NCBI RefSeq assembly: GCF_030388665.1
Contig: NZ_CP128848.1
Coordinates: 5,612 to 69,611 of the forward strand
Direction of reading: 5' to 3'
Source of the DNA: Streptomyces flavofungini
GTDB lineage: Bacteria > Actinomycetota > Actinomycetes > Streptomycetales > Streptomycetaceae
DNA length: 64,000 nt
Under the pieces are notes generated by a model that saw only the letters and a program-made list of their open reading frames with translations, was not told the origin of the DNA and made no database searches. This document shows, one piece after another, positions 18,084 through 25,912 of the stretch. The first letter of the stretch is position 1, and each line of letters begins with the position of its first letter. A program made the translations under genes and the position numbers.

Positions 18084-18385
18084 CCCCCACGGGTGCCCGG
18101 ACATGAAATGCAGAAACCGCATCACCAAACCAGCTGCGGCCCAACTCCCCGAATAGCAGACCCATTTGGACCGACGCCCCACCACCGCCCCGCCGGCTCG
18201 ACGAGCAGCACGTCGGCCGCCCGCGGCCGGCGAGGGCGGCGGCGAGCACGACGGCCACATGGCCGCCGCACGCCAGGCTCCGACGCCGACGAGGAAGCGC
18301 AGCAGGGCACGGGCGGCGCAACGCCCACGGCGGCCGCGGCCGCCGACGAGCATCAAGGCTCTTCTACTGGGTGCTGGACATGAAG
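18066..18385. repeat. Left sub-telomeric region, diverged copy of the right sub-telomeric region
   Basis: Bases 18,083-18,240 follow the same order as 43,250-43,400 (in the same direction relative to the plasmid end): CAGAAACC, CACCAAACC, CCCAACTCCCCGA, GCAGACCCAT, GGACC, CCCCACCACC, GGCTCGACGAGCA, then GC-rich NotI-like palindromes. About 560 bases separate the matching segment from the other telomere, but only about 20-40 do here. No gene is evident in this stretch. Confidence 0.7.
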
Positions 18386-18420
18386 CAACAGGCCCCGCCT
18401 GAGACAGACGGGGCCTGTTG
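18386..18420 (-). terminator. Terminator ending the leftward small-gene operon
   Basis: CAACAGGCCCCG, 11-base loop, CGGGGCCTGTTG: 12-bp stem just beyond the stop of the 72-residue gene. Confidence 0.75.
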
Positions 18421-18439
18421 TACGCAGCGAGGCGCGGGG

Positions 18440-18658
18440 TCAGTCGCGCCAATCGGGGTCGTTCTCCTGGCTCGGCAGGTCCCCGTGCCCCTCTGCCCAG
18501 TGGTTCACCCAGCCGCACACGCCGCATGCGTAGCGGCCGTTCAATCCGTCCACTTGCGTCCCGCACCGTCGACAGAACGTTGTGGTGATCTCTGTCTCCG
18601 GAGACGTGGTGACCACCGCCGTGTCCACCTCAGCTTCGTGCGGGCGCTGCTTCTTCAT
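18440..18658 (-). CDS. Small putative zinc-ribbon protein, 72 aa
   Basis: The chosen ATG (18658) gives MKKQRPHEAE...; two CxxC pairs (CRRC and CGVC) spaced about 15 residues apart form a likely zinc ribbon, followed by an acidic tail. It overlaps the next upstream gene by 29 bases in another frame, as is common in compact plasmid operons. Function unknown; nearby genes are also small zinc-binding and toxin-antitoxin types. Confidence 0.6.
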   Translation of the reverse strand: MKKQRPHEAEVDTAVVTTSPETEITTTFCRRCGTQVDGLNGRYACGVCGWVNHWAEGHGDLPSQENDPDWRD

Positions 18659-18755
18659 GCTGCGGAGCGTACCCAGAGATCGGACCGCACAGTTGGCAGT
18701 ACCAAGACCCATCAGGTGCCTGCTGTGCCTGGCCTCCGCACTTTGGACAGTTCAT
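18630..18755 (-). CDS. Very small zinc-ribbon protein, 41 aa
   Basis: ATG at 18755 follows GCGAGGGAG. The 41-residue product has CPKC and CQLC separated by about 14 residues, an arrangement typical of tiny zinc ribbons in Streptomyces. Overlap with the neighbouring gene supports an operon. No function assignable. Confidence 0.55.
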   Translation of the reverse strand: MNCPKCGGQAQQAPDGSWYCQLCGPISGYAPQHEEAAPARS

Positions 18756-18831
18756 GACATCTACTCCCTCGCTTCGCCGACCACGGGCAGGTCGTGCAGT
18801 GCCGGCCGCCGTCGGGCAGGGGCGCTTCGCG

Positions 18832-19095
18832 TCAGGGCAGTACGCGGGTGATGGTGATCGTGGGTGGGTCGATGCCGGGTGCGTCGCTGACGACGTAGCG
18901 CACGGCGACGGTGCCGACGAGAGCGACTCGGTCCCAGTGCCCGCCGCCTCCGGGCCGCTCGATGGACAGGCCACCGTAGGGGTCGGTGAGGGTCTGGGTG
19001 ATCGCGTCGCGCAGCTCCCTGCGCTCGCCGGGCGCAGCGAGGGCCACGATGTCGGCCACTGCTTCGGGGGCGTAGACGATGCGGTATCCGCTCAC
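18832..19095 (-). CDS. RelE/ParE-like toxin
   Basis: GTG at 19095 overlaps the stop of the upstream DUF6247 gene (GTGA). The 87-residue product has the RelE/ParE pattern: an N-terminal YRIVYAPEAVADIVAL strand-helix, a central DPYGG, and late strands ending in ITITRVLP. Such proteins are mRNA-cleaving or gyrase-targeting toxins, neutralised by the partner encoded next to them. The family is inferred from shape and size; catalytic residues are not certain. Confidence 0.7.
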   Translation of the reverse strand: MSGYRIVYAPEAVADIVALAAPGERRELRDAITQTLTDPYGGLSIERPGGGGHWDRVALVGTVAVRYVVSDAPGIDPPTITITRVLP

Positions 19096-19367
19096 AGGGC
19101 GCCCTCGGCCTCCCACTCCTCCCAGGTCCTGGCCTGGCTCGTGCCGTCGATGACGGCCTGGGTGGCCGCGTCCCCGGCGGGGTCGGCCAGGTCGCGGACG
19201 ACGGCGGACCACAGGAGCAGCACGCCCGGCCGCTCCGCCAGCGTCGCCCTGTCCAACGCCTCGTCGAATCGAGGCCGGGCGTCCTCAGGCAGGGCGCGGC
19301 GGATCTGCGGCGCGCTCGTGGGCCGCCACGGACCAGATGGTCCTGGCTCTGCAGGCTGTGCGCTCAT
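19092..19367 (-). CDS. DUF6247-type protein, likely antitoxin of the RelE-like toxin
   Basis: ATG at 19367 gives a 91-residue protein with PQIRRALPEDARPRFDEALD near the N-terminus and a C-terminal WEEWEAEGAL, matching the DUF6247 family that often precedes RelE-like toxins in Streptomyces. The start/stop overlap with the toxin gene indicates a coupled module for plasmid maintenance. Confidence 0.65.
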   Translation of the reverse strand: MSAQPAEPGPSGPWRPTSAPQIRRALPEDARPRFDEALDRATLAERPGVLLLWSAVVRDLADPAGDAATQAVIDGTSQARTWEEWEAEGAL

Positions 19368-19474
19368 CAGAACCCCCTCCACAGGCTCAGGACGTGCCAC
19401 CACCAACGTACCGGGGTTGGGGGCACCGGTGCCCCCAACCTCCGTCACCGAGCTAGGACGTATCTCTCCGGCTT

Positions 19475-19618
19475 TCAGCGGCCCGTGTCGTCGTCGTTGG
19501 CAGACGCCTTCAGGTGGTTGTCCATTATGGCGGCCTCGACGTCGACGGGTTCGCCTGCGGCGATGCGGGCGTACAGCTCCTCGTCAAGCTCAAAATTCCG
19601 GCGCTCGAATTCATTCAT
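19475..19618 (-). CDS. Small acidic protein, 47 aa, unknown
   Basis: ATG at 19618 is preceded by GTGAGGAAAC, a good ribosome binding site. The product (begins MNEFERRNFELDEEL) is acidic and helical, with no known motif. Coding is supported by the ribosome binding site and GC-rich third positions. It lies between the VirB4-like gene and the toxin-antitoxin pair. Confidence 0.5.
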   Translation of the reverse strand: MNEFERRNFELDEELYARIAAGEPVDVEAAIMDNHLKASANDDDTGR

Positions 19619-19689
19619 CAGAGTTTCCTCACTTCGGATAGGTGGTCAGGGTGCGAGGTTGAGCAAGGCGGCCGGTCGGCCTGCCCGGT

Positions 19690-19720
19690 CCTCGATACTC
19701 CGGAGCTTCCGGAGTATCGA
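19690..19720. terminator. Perfect hairpin between VirB4-like gene and the small genes
   Basis: CTCGATACTCCGGA, loop GCT, TCCGGAGTATCGAG: 14-bp perfect stem. No T-run; actinomycete terminators often lack one. Confidence 0.6.
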
Positions 19721-19754
19721 GAGCCAGGCGGAGCGACCGGAGAGCACACAAAAC

Positions 19755-19796
19755 GTTGATGGCCCGTGCCCTTTATGGAGAGCACAGGCCATCAAC
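19755..19796 (-). terminator. Terminator of the leftward transfer operon
   Basis: GTTGATGGCC pairs with GGCCATCAAC, with an inner GTGC/GCAC pairing and a 12-base loop. It lies 20 bases beyond the end of the VirB4-like gene. Confidence 0.65.
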
Positions 19797-19816
19797 GGGA
19801 GGGACGAGGAACCTCT

Positions 19817-22036
19817 TCAGAGGTCGGATGGCAATCTCTTCCCGGATTTAGCGTCGTAGGCACTTCCGGTGGGGGAAAGGCGAATTTCCTGTGAAGTTGC
19901 CCGGTGACCTTTTTTCCAGGTCTTTCCGCCAACTGCTATCCGGACTGTCACGTCGGCGAGAGGATCCTTGACGGGCACCCTGATTTCGGGGTCCTTAGGG
20001 ACTCGCCCGTCTTCCCGAGTGTTGTAGGCGCTTTTTCCGCTGGCGTCGATGCGCAGATACTTGGCGTCATCGTCGAAGTACGAACTCAGTTGCAGGATCA
20101 CGTGATCCTTGTCCCTGGTCCAACGAGCGGTCAGATCGGCTTCAACGCCATCGATGTCGAGTGCTGCCCCGGACCTGCCTTTGTACGCGGCGGTTTTCTC
20201 CTGGCGTTCCGTTTGCTCCTGGTCGCGTTTGTCGTCGTCGCCGCTCTTCCATACGCCTGCGGCGGCGATGGTCAGGGCTGCGATTGCGGCGACGTAGGGC
20301 CAGGTGCGGCGGCGCGACCGCACGTGCTGTTCGTCGCCGTCCGGGTTCGGTGCGGGTGTGGGTGGTTGGGGCCCGCGGTGCCAGTCCGGTGACGTGTCGA
20401 CGTCGGTCTCGTCGGGCATGCTGTCCCACCATTCGACCTGTTTGCCCATGCGGGTGACGGTAGCGCGTAGCTGTGCCGCGGTGTCGGGGCTTCCGCAGAG
20501 GTCGGCGACCCTGGCGCGGGTGGAGAGCCAGGAGACGGCCTCGTCGGAGTTGATGCCGTAGGTGCGGATGTCTTCCCGCTCGCCGATGACGGCCAGGTCG
20601 GCGGCCTCGTTGCACCGGCCCTGTGCGGCGGCCTGGACGGCGTCGTAGTGCCGGCGGTCGACGACGGTGGAGGGCATCGCCCAGTCCCAGTCGCCGCCGT
20701 GCACACGGGTGTCCTGCTCGATGGGCTCCTGCGCCAGGTCCTCGCCCTGGTCCTCGCCGCCGTCCACTTCTGCCTTGGTCTCCTCCTCCTTCACGAGGGT
20801 CAGGGCTGTGTCGTCGGTGTTCTGTTCGGTCAGGGCCTGCTGTGCCTGGCGTCGCCGTGACGAGGTGTCAGTGAGGCGCGCTTCTTCGTCGTCGAGGACG
20901 GTTTGGACGATGTCGACGTAGTCGGGTCCGACTTTCCATACGGCCTGTCCCGGATCGAGCGTCGGGATTTTCTCGATGGCCCATTGCGGGAGGTTGAGCA
21001 GAGCGCCGACTTTTGCGGCTTCTTTGGGGCCGAGCCGTCCGACGTGGACGATTTCGCAGAGCCTGGCAAGGTCTTTGGCGCGGCCCTCGCCGAGATCGGA
21101 CAGGGTGTGCATGACGACGTCCAGCGACAGCGCGGACCTGCGGCTGTTTTTCAACAGCCTCTGGATCAGTTCGGCTGTGGCCGGGCTGCGGAGGATTTGC
21201 CAGGCCTCTTCGAGGACCAGGTGTCGGTGGCCCGCGGTCGACTGCTTGAGCCAGATGTTTTCGACCCAGCACGAGATTGCGGCCATCAGGGCCGGAATTG
21301 CCGGGCTGTTCTTGTCCAGCTTGGTGAAATCGAAGCTGATCATCGGCAGATCGGTTTCGGGCAGGCCCGCGTTCGGGCCGTCGAAAATTCCGCGCAGACT
21401 GCCGTGCACGTAGCGGGAGAGGGCGAGCGTGACGCGCTGTCCCCATTTGGCCAGCTCCGATGCTGAGTACAGCCCGGCCTCGGGGTGCCTGAGCGCGTCG
21501 ATCAGGCCGCTCAACTCAGAGGCCTTGGGGCTGTTGAGTGCGTGCTGAAGTGCGTGGGCGGCCTCAGAATCGAGGGCCTTGGCATCGACTGCGACGATCA
21601 GCGAGCGGATCAGTTCCTCGCGGACCTCTGGGGTAAACAGGGTGCTGCACGGGTTGAGTGCGAATTCACCCGCCTCAATCACTCTGCCGTCGACCGAGCG
21701 CGTCAGGCGCGCCCACTCTCCCTCTTCGGCCTGGTTCTGCTGTTGTTCTCCGTGGCTGTCGAGAACGACGTACTGATGACCGTGTTCGAGGATCTCGCGA
21801 CGCGCACGGATCTCGCGGCGCGCGCGGATCTTCGCTGTGGTGGACTTTCCCGAGCCGAGCCCGCCCATGGCGAGCGAGTTCGTGGACGGCAGGATCTCGG
21901 AGTCGACCAGGACCGGTGAGAGGTGGAACGGCCGGCCGTCAGAGGTGGAACGGCCGATCGCGATGCCGGGGAACTCAGTGTTCGAGGCGACGAGCGGGGT
22001 GGTGATCGCGGCGTGGTTGGAGGGCAGGCGGATCAC
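19817..22036 (-). CDS. VirB4-like conjugation ATPase fused to a TPR-like region and a membrane-anchored tail
   Basis: GTG at 22036 overlaps the stop of the upstream gene (GTGA), giving 739 residues. Walker A is GGLGSGKST (58-66); a Walker B-type LVLEEAW lies near residue 300, followed by the conserved LKNSRR region, as in VirB4/TraC ATPases of actinomycete conjugative elements. After about residue 430 comes an acidic linker, then a helical segment (RHYDAVQAAAQGRCNEAADLA...) resembling TPR repeats, one membrane helix (579-596) and an outside domain of about 140 residues. The usual VirB4-like ATPase lacks such a tail. It should drive assembly or work of the transfer apparatus at the membrane. 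Confidence 0.75.
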   Translation of the reverse strand: MIRLPSNHAAITTPLVASNTEFPGIAIGRSTSDGRPFHLSPVLVDSEILPSTNSLAMGGLGSGKSTTAKIRARREIRARREILEHGHQYVVLDSHGEQQQNQAEEGEWARLTRSVDGRVIEAGEFALNPCSTLFTPEVREELIRSLIVAVDAKALDSEAAHALQHALNSPKASELSGLIDALRHPEAGLYSASELAKWGQRVTLALSRYVHGSLRGIFDGPNAGLPETDLPMISFDFTKLDKNSPAIPALMAAISCWVENIWLKQSTAGHRHLVLEEAWQILRSPATAELIQRLLKNSRRSALSLDVVMHTLSDLGEGRAKDLARLCEIVHVGRLGPKEAAKVGALLNLPQWAIEKIPTLDPGQAVWKVGPDYVDIVQTVLDDEEARLTDTSSRRRQAQQALTEQNTDDTALTLVKEEETKAEVDGGEDQGEDLAQEPIEQDTRVHGGDWDWAMPSTVVDRRHYDAVQAAAQGRCNEAADLAVIGEREDIRTYGINSDEAVSWLSTRARVADLCGSPDTAAQLRATVTRMGKQVEWWDSMPDETDVDTSPDWHRGPQPPTPAPNPDGDEQHVRSRRRTWPYVAAIAALTIAAAGVWKSGDDDKRDQEQTERQEKTAAYKGRSGAALDIDGVEADLTARWTRDKDHVILQLSSYFDDDAKYLRIDASGKSAYNTREDGRVPKDPEIRVPVKDPLADVTVRIAVGGKTWKKGHRATSQEIRLSPTGSAYDAKSGKRLPSDL

Positions 22037-23133
22037 AGGATCGCTCCCTTTCGGGTGGGTGCGCCGTGCGCGGTGGTCATCACGTGGGCGCGGTGCTGCT
22101 GGCCGATGAGCCAGTCGAGGCGCAGGCGCCGTTCGTCGGCGTCGAGTTGGGCCTTCCAGCGGGCCTGGGTCACGTCCTCGGGGCTCTCCCCCCACACGGT
22201 CAGGTAGGCGTCGATGTCAACGAGGGTGGCGCCGTGGACGAGCGCGTCGTGCATGGTGCCGCTGGACATCGCGTTCTCGTCCTTCTTGACCTTGTCGGTG
22301 GTGAAGGCTTCGCCCGCCGCGGTCGTCCACCGCGCGGAGCGGCGGGCCTGCGCCACGGGCAGGGGCCGGTAGAGCACCGACAGCGAGCGGTTTTTGATCT
22401 GGCGGTCCTTGAGCGGGCGGTCCTGGTCCAACAGCAGATTGGCCATCAGGTCGTCGTCCGTCGTGGCCGGCCAGCCCGTGATCCGGGCCGTGGCCGCGTA
22501 CCGGCCGTCCTCAAGGGCGACCCAGTCGCCCGCGCGGTCGCTGACGGCCGGTACCGGCTCGGGTGTGTGCGGGCGCAGCGCGCCGAGGGCGGCCAACTCC
22601 CGCTCGATGGTGTTCAGGACACGCTCCGGGCGGCTGATCAGGTTCCTGGGGATGTGGACGGAGATCGTCTGGTCGTGGGTGGTGGCGTCGGCGTCGGCCT
22701 GCGCGTGGTGGGTGACGTGGAGCTGGATGCCTGCGCTGCGGGTCTGGTTGCCGATGTAGGTGAGCGCGCGGGAGAACGCGGCGTGGAAACCGGCCCGGTC
22801 GTAGGGGTCCTGCATGGTGCCGTGGTACGGGTACAGGGTCCACGTGCGGGTCTCGCCTGCGGAGGTGCCCAGACGGGGCGTGGCGCGCCGCTCGTGCCAG
22901 TGCCGGACACCGACCGCCGCCCATCGGGCGATCGAGCGGTGCCCGGCCGTGACATTGAGCAGTGCAGCGTTCAGGGCGACCACGCCGAACGCCCAGATCG
23001 GGGGCGTTTCGACCATCGCCGATGCCATAACGGCGCCCCCTGCCCCGGCGTTGACCTTCGTCAGCAGGGTCTCCAGAGGGCTCAGCCCGCGCTGGATGGC
23101 AGGGACGCGATAGCCGGGGGTCAGGGAGTGCAA
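22033..23133 (-). CDS. SCO6880-like conjugation protein (VirB4 N-terminal part / PrgI-associated type)
   Basis: 366 residues; TTG at 23133 is chosen because GGAGGAAG sits eight bases upstream and no better start exists. Two hydrophobic segments near residues 27-70 anchor it in the membrane, and a long soluble part follows. Position directly before the ATPase gene, with overlapping stop and start, matches SCO6880-type proteins that together with a separate ATPase replace a full-length VirB4 in actinomycetes. No nucleotide-binding motif of its own. Substrate contacts unknown. Confidence 0.65.
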   Translation of the reverse strand: MHSLTPGYRVPAIQRGLSPLETLLTKVNAGAGGAVMASAMVETPPIWAFGVVALNAALLNVTAGHRSIARWAAVGVRHWHERRATPRLGTSAGETRTWTLYPYHGTMQDPYDRAGFHAAFSRALTYIGNQTRSAGIQLHVTHHAQADADATTHDQTISVHIPRNLISRPERVLNTIERELAALGALRPHTPEPVPAVSDRAGDWVALEDGRYAATARITGWPATTDDDLMANLLLDQDRPLKDRQIKNRSLSVLYRPLPVAQARRSARWTTAAGEAFTTDKVKKDENAMSSGTMHDALVHGATLVDIDAYLTVWGESPEDVTQARWKAQLDADERRLRLDWLIGQQHRAHVMTTAHGAPTRKGAIL

Positions 23134-23149
23134 CGTCTTCCTCCTTCTT

Positions 23150-24452
23150 CTATGGGGTGCCCGACCCGCCCGAAGGCGAGCCGGAGCCGGATGCCGGTGG
23201 CGTGGGCGTCGGTCGGGGCGGAGCAGCCGGGCTTGCCCCGGAGCTGCCGGACGCGGCCCTGGTCCGGGACGGCGCGTGCTCCGCGCGGGCCTCCCTGCGC
23301 TCGCGCATGACGCGCTCCTGGCGCTGCGCGTCGAACCGAACCTGGGCGACGACCGAATCGGTCGTCATCCGACCCGGGCGTTTGCGGGTCTTGAGCCCGT
23401 ACGCGCTCGCCAGGGCGTCGCCGTCCTGCGCCATGGCACGCCCCGGCGTCATGACGGTGCGCGGGCCGCGCGGGGTGTTCTCCTGCTCGTAGAAGTCCGG
23501 CACACCCGCACGCATCGCACGCTGCGCGAGCGGGCTGGAGACGCGGCCCTCGACCATCGAGCGGGCCGCACGCGCCATGCGGGGCCCGACGTACGGCACC
23601 CCGTGGAAAATCATCCTGAGCATCAGGACATCCGCGGCGACCAGCAACACCGCATCCACCACGAGCGAGCCCTTGGTGAACTCGACGAACGGTGAGAGCA
23701 GGAGCAGGGCGAACGGGGCGAACATCAACCCGAGGAGCCGCGTCGCCCAGGTCCTTGACCGCACCCATGTCGCCGCCACGGGCCAGGGAGGCCAGCACCA
23801 GGGGCGCCATGCACACGAACACCAGGATCCCGAGGTTCCGGGTGAGGAACACCAGCGCCGCGAACGCGAGCGCGACGACCAGGGCCGCAGTGATGATCAG
23901 GATCCCCAGCGGGTTGCCCGCGTCCGCCCCTTTGTCCAAGTCCTCCTTGATGGCGCCGAACAGGGTCGACTCGTTGCTGTCAAACGCCTTCGTGAACGCC
24001 TCCGACAGGGCCGTGTTAAGCAGTGCCACCGCCCCCGGGACGGACGCCATACCGGCGACAGCCGCGAGCGTCCATCCCGTCGACGCGCCCATCTGCCTGA
24101 GGCGGGGCGCGCCCTGCCATGCGGTCAGACCGCACACGACGACCACGCAGAAGAAGATCGACACGGCCAAGTGCTGCCCGAGCCACAGAAACGACTGGTA
24201 GACCGCATTGTCGGGCTCCTGCGGCGCCCAGGCGTCCTTCGGCGCGATGAGCCCCTTGATCGTCTTGATCAGGGTGTTGGCGAGGTCTGTGACGTGATCT
24301 GAGGCGCCGTCAGTGAGCCCACCGCCGCCGCCCCCGCCTCCTCCGCCTCCTCCGCCTCCTCCGCCGTCCTTCTCCCGTTCGCCCTCGCGGCAGAATTCGA
24401 CCGCAGGGCCACGCAGCAGGCCGCAGGGGTCCTTGTCTGCCATAAATGTCAT
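23150..24452 (-). pseudogene. VirB6-like polytopic membrane protein, frameshifted in this copy
   Basis: Compared with the intact copy at 60,991-62,292, this copy has one extra T at 23,752, which breaks the frame in the middle of the membrane domain. The protein (433 residues when intact) starts with a short soluble part, a run of 17 glycines, then about six to seven membrane segments, and ends in a Pro/Ser-rich tail. VirB6-like proteins form the inner-membrane channel of type IV systems. The single-base difference between two otherwise identical copies is most likely a sequencing error. Confidence 0.7.
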
Positions 24453-24458
24453 GGCAGA

Positions 24459-24740
24459 TCAGCTCTGCTTGCCGTTGGTGATGGTCGAGAAAAGGGCGTC
24501 ACCGTAGAGCGCGAGGACCAGGGCGACGAACAGCGTGCCGACGGCCATGCTGCCCTTCCGCAGGGCGCGCTTGGGGTCGTTGGGAAGCGAGAAGAGCATA
24601 ATCACGGCGATCACGGCGATCACGGCAGCGCTTCCCTTGGTGACGAGGCCGCCACCGGTGAGACCGATGGTGTCGAAGAAGTCGGAAAATCCGGTGGACA
24701 GGTCCTGCGGCTTGGCCAGGATGGTGGTGAACTTCGCCAT
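24459..24740 (-). CDS. Small two-span membrane protein, pilin-like, 93 aa
   Basis: ATG at 24740 lies one base after the stop of the wall-hydrolase gene. Two hydrophobic segments (about residues 38-52 and 66-84) are separated by a short basic loop (NDPKRALRK). Size, topology and position before the VirB6-like gene resemble VirB2-type pilins or small channel subunits of conjugation systems, but there is no clear sequence signature. Confidence 0.6.
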   Translation of the reverse strand: MAKFTTILAKPQDLSTGFSDFFDTIGLTGGGLVTKGSAAVIAVIAVIMLFSLPNDPKRALRKGSMAVGTLFVALVLALYGDALFSTITNGKQS

Positions 24741-24741
24741 T

Positions 24742-25752
24742 TCAGATCTCCTTGTTCGCGTTGGGTACGGGACGTGCGACACCGAATTTGTCCGGCATCG
24801 AGTCGATGGCCGAGTAGCGGACCTTCGTGCCCGGCCGGGGCGCATCGATCATGTGCCCACCGCCGACATAGATGCCGACGTGGTGGAGGCTCTCGGCGGA
24901 TTTTCCGTAGAAAATGAGATCGCCGACACGCATCTGTCCAGCCTTTACCGGCTCGGATGCGGCGTATTGCTGTGATGCCGTGCGGGGCAGGGTGATACCG
25001 GCCTGCGCGTAGGCGTAGAGCGTGAGACCGGAGCAGTCGAAACCCTTTATTCCCTTTCCGGAGCGGCCGCGGGGGGAGCAGCACGTTCCCGTGCTCGGTC
25101 CGTTCGCGTCTCCGCCGCCCCATGAATACGGTTTGCCGACCATGTCATTCGCCGCATTCACGGCGGTGACAGCCTGCGTGGTGGTTGCCTTTTTCCCGCC
25201 GGACGACATCTTTCCAACGAGTGAGCCGATGGATTTGACGTAGTTCTGGGTTTCCCTGTACGGGGGGACGCCCCCGTAGTGCACGACGGCCCCGCTTCCC
25301 GCGTTGTAGGCAGCGAGTATGTTGTTCTGCTTGCTGCCCGGGACGTCTTTGACTTCCTTCGCGATTTTGCAGAGATGTACGCCTGCCGAGGGAATCGCGT
25401 CCTTGGGGTCCCAGACATCACGGTCGCCGTCGCCGTCGCCGTCGACAGCATCCTTTTCCCAGGTGGACGGAATGAACTGCGCGATCCCCTGAGCCCCTGC
25501 CGGACTTTTCGCTTTGGGATTGAAACCAGATTCTTGTGTGAGGAGCCCAGCGAGCAGATTTGGGCTGATTTCAGGGCAGGTGTTTCCTGCCTCCTGCACC
25601 AGGTCTTTGTACTTGTCGGGCACGGCCACGGACAAGCCCATCGCCCCCATCGCCTTGCCCGCGGGCGTGTCACCGGCGGCCTGGATGAGCGCGGCCGCGA
25701 TGACGACCACGGTTGACCCCACGCCCACGGCTGCTACGACGCCAGATCTCAA
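24742..25752 (-). CDS. Bifunctional wall hydrolase: lytic transglycosylase + NlpC/P60 peptidase
   Basis: 336 residues; TTG at 25752 follows GGGAGGGGGAAG. An N-terminal membrane anchor (about 6-24) is followed by an SLT domain with the catalytic Glu in QESGFNPKAKS (Glu74) and AQGIAQF, a DGDGDGDRD calcium-loop-like segment (104-112), and an NlpC/P60 domain with the nucleophile in FDCSG (Cys240) and the catalytic His in HHVGIYVG (about 291). It should open peptidoglycan locally for the transfer apparatus, as VirB1-type proteins do. The promoter region upstream holds the clt-like repeat array. Confidence 0.9.
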   Translation of the reverse strand: MRSGVVAAVGVGSTVVVIAAALIQAAGDTPAGKAMGAMGLSVAVPDKYKDLVQEAGNTCPEISPNLLAGLLTQESGFNPKAKSPAGAQGIAQFIPSTWEKDAVDGDGDGDRDVWDPKDAIPSAGVHLCKIAKEVKDVPGSKQNNILAAYNAGSGAVVHYGGVPPYRETQNYVKSIGSLVGKMSSGGKKATTTQAVTAVNAANDMVGKPYSWGGGDANGPSTGTCCSPRGRSGKGIKGFDCSGLTLYAYAQAGITLPRTASQQYAASEPVKAGQMRVGDLIFYGKSAESLHHVGIYVGGGHMIDAPRPGTKVRYSAIDSMPDKFGVARPVPNANKEI

Positions 25753-25795
25753 CGAACTTCCCCCTCCCTGTGTTCTCAGTGTTTTCGCTGGTCAG

Positions 25796-25905
25796 ATCCG
25801 TCAGACGGTTCCGTCGGGGATCCGTCGGGGATCTGTCAGGCCGACGGATGGATCTGTCAGGCCGACGGATCACCGACGGATGCCCTGACGGATGTTCTGA
25901 CGGAT
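25796..25905. repeat. clt-like array of GACGGAT repeats beside the TraB-like gene
   Basis: Ten copies of GACGGAT or its complement (two with ATCTGTC, one with TTCCGTC) occur between 25,796 and 25,905. Starts at 25,820, 25,831, 25,843, 25,852, 25,864, 25,875, 25,887 and 25,899 are spaced about one helical turn apart. It lies between the 3' end of the FtsK/TraB gene and the wall-hydrolase gene, where Streptomyces plasmids usually carry the clt site with 8-bp TRS repeats bound by TraB. Confidence 0.65.
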
Positions 25906-25912
25906 GCTGAGG

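Noticed and set aside
18051..18383. Long frames across 18,051-18,402 on both strands
   Set aside because: They lie in GC-rich sub-telomeric palindromes, overlap each other in several frames, have Arg/Pro/Ala-biased composition and no ribosome binding site; one starts in Clostridium DNA and crosses the junction.
22066..23310. 414-codon plus-strand frame opposite the SCO6880-like gene
   Set aside because: Shadow frame with Gly/Arg/Val-biased composition and no domain.
25796..25905. CRISPR array
   Set aside because: Repeats are only 7-8 bases, occur in both orientations and have no unique spacers; a protein-binding array fits better.
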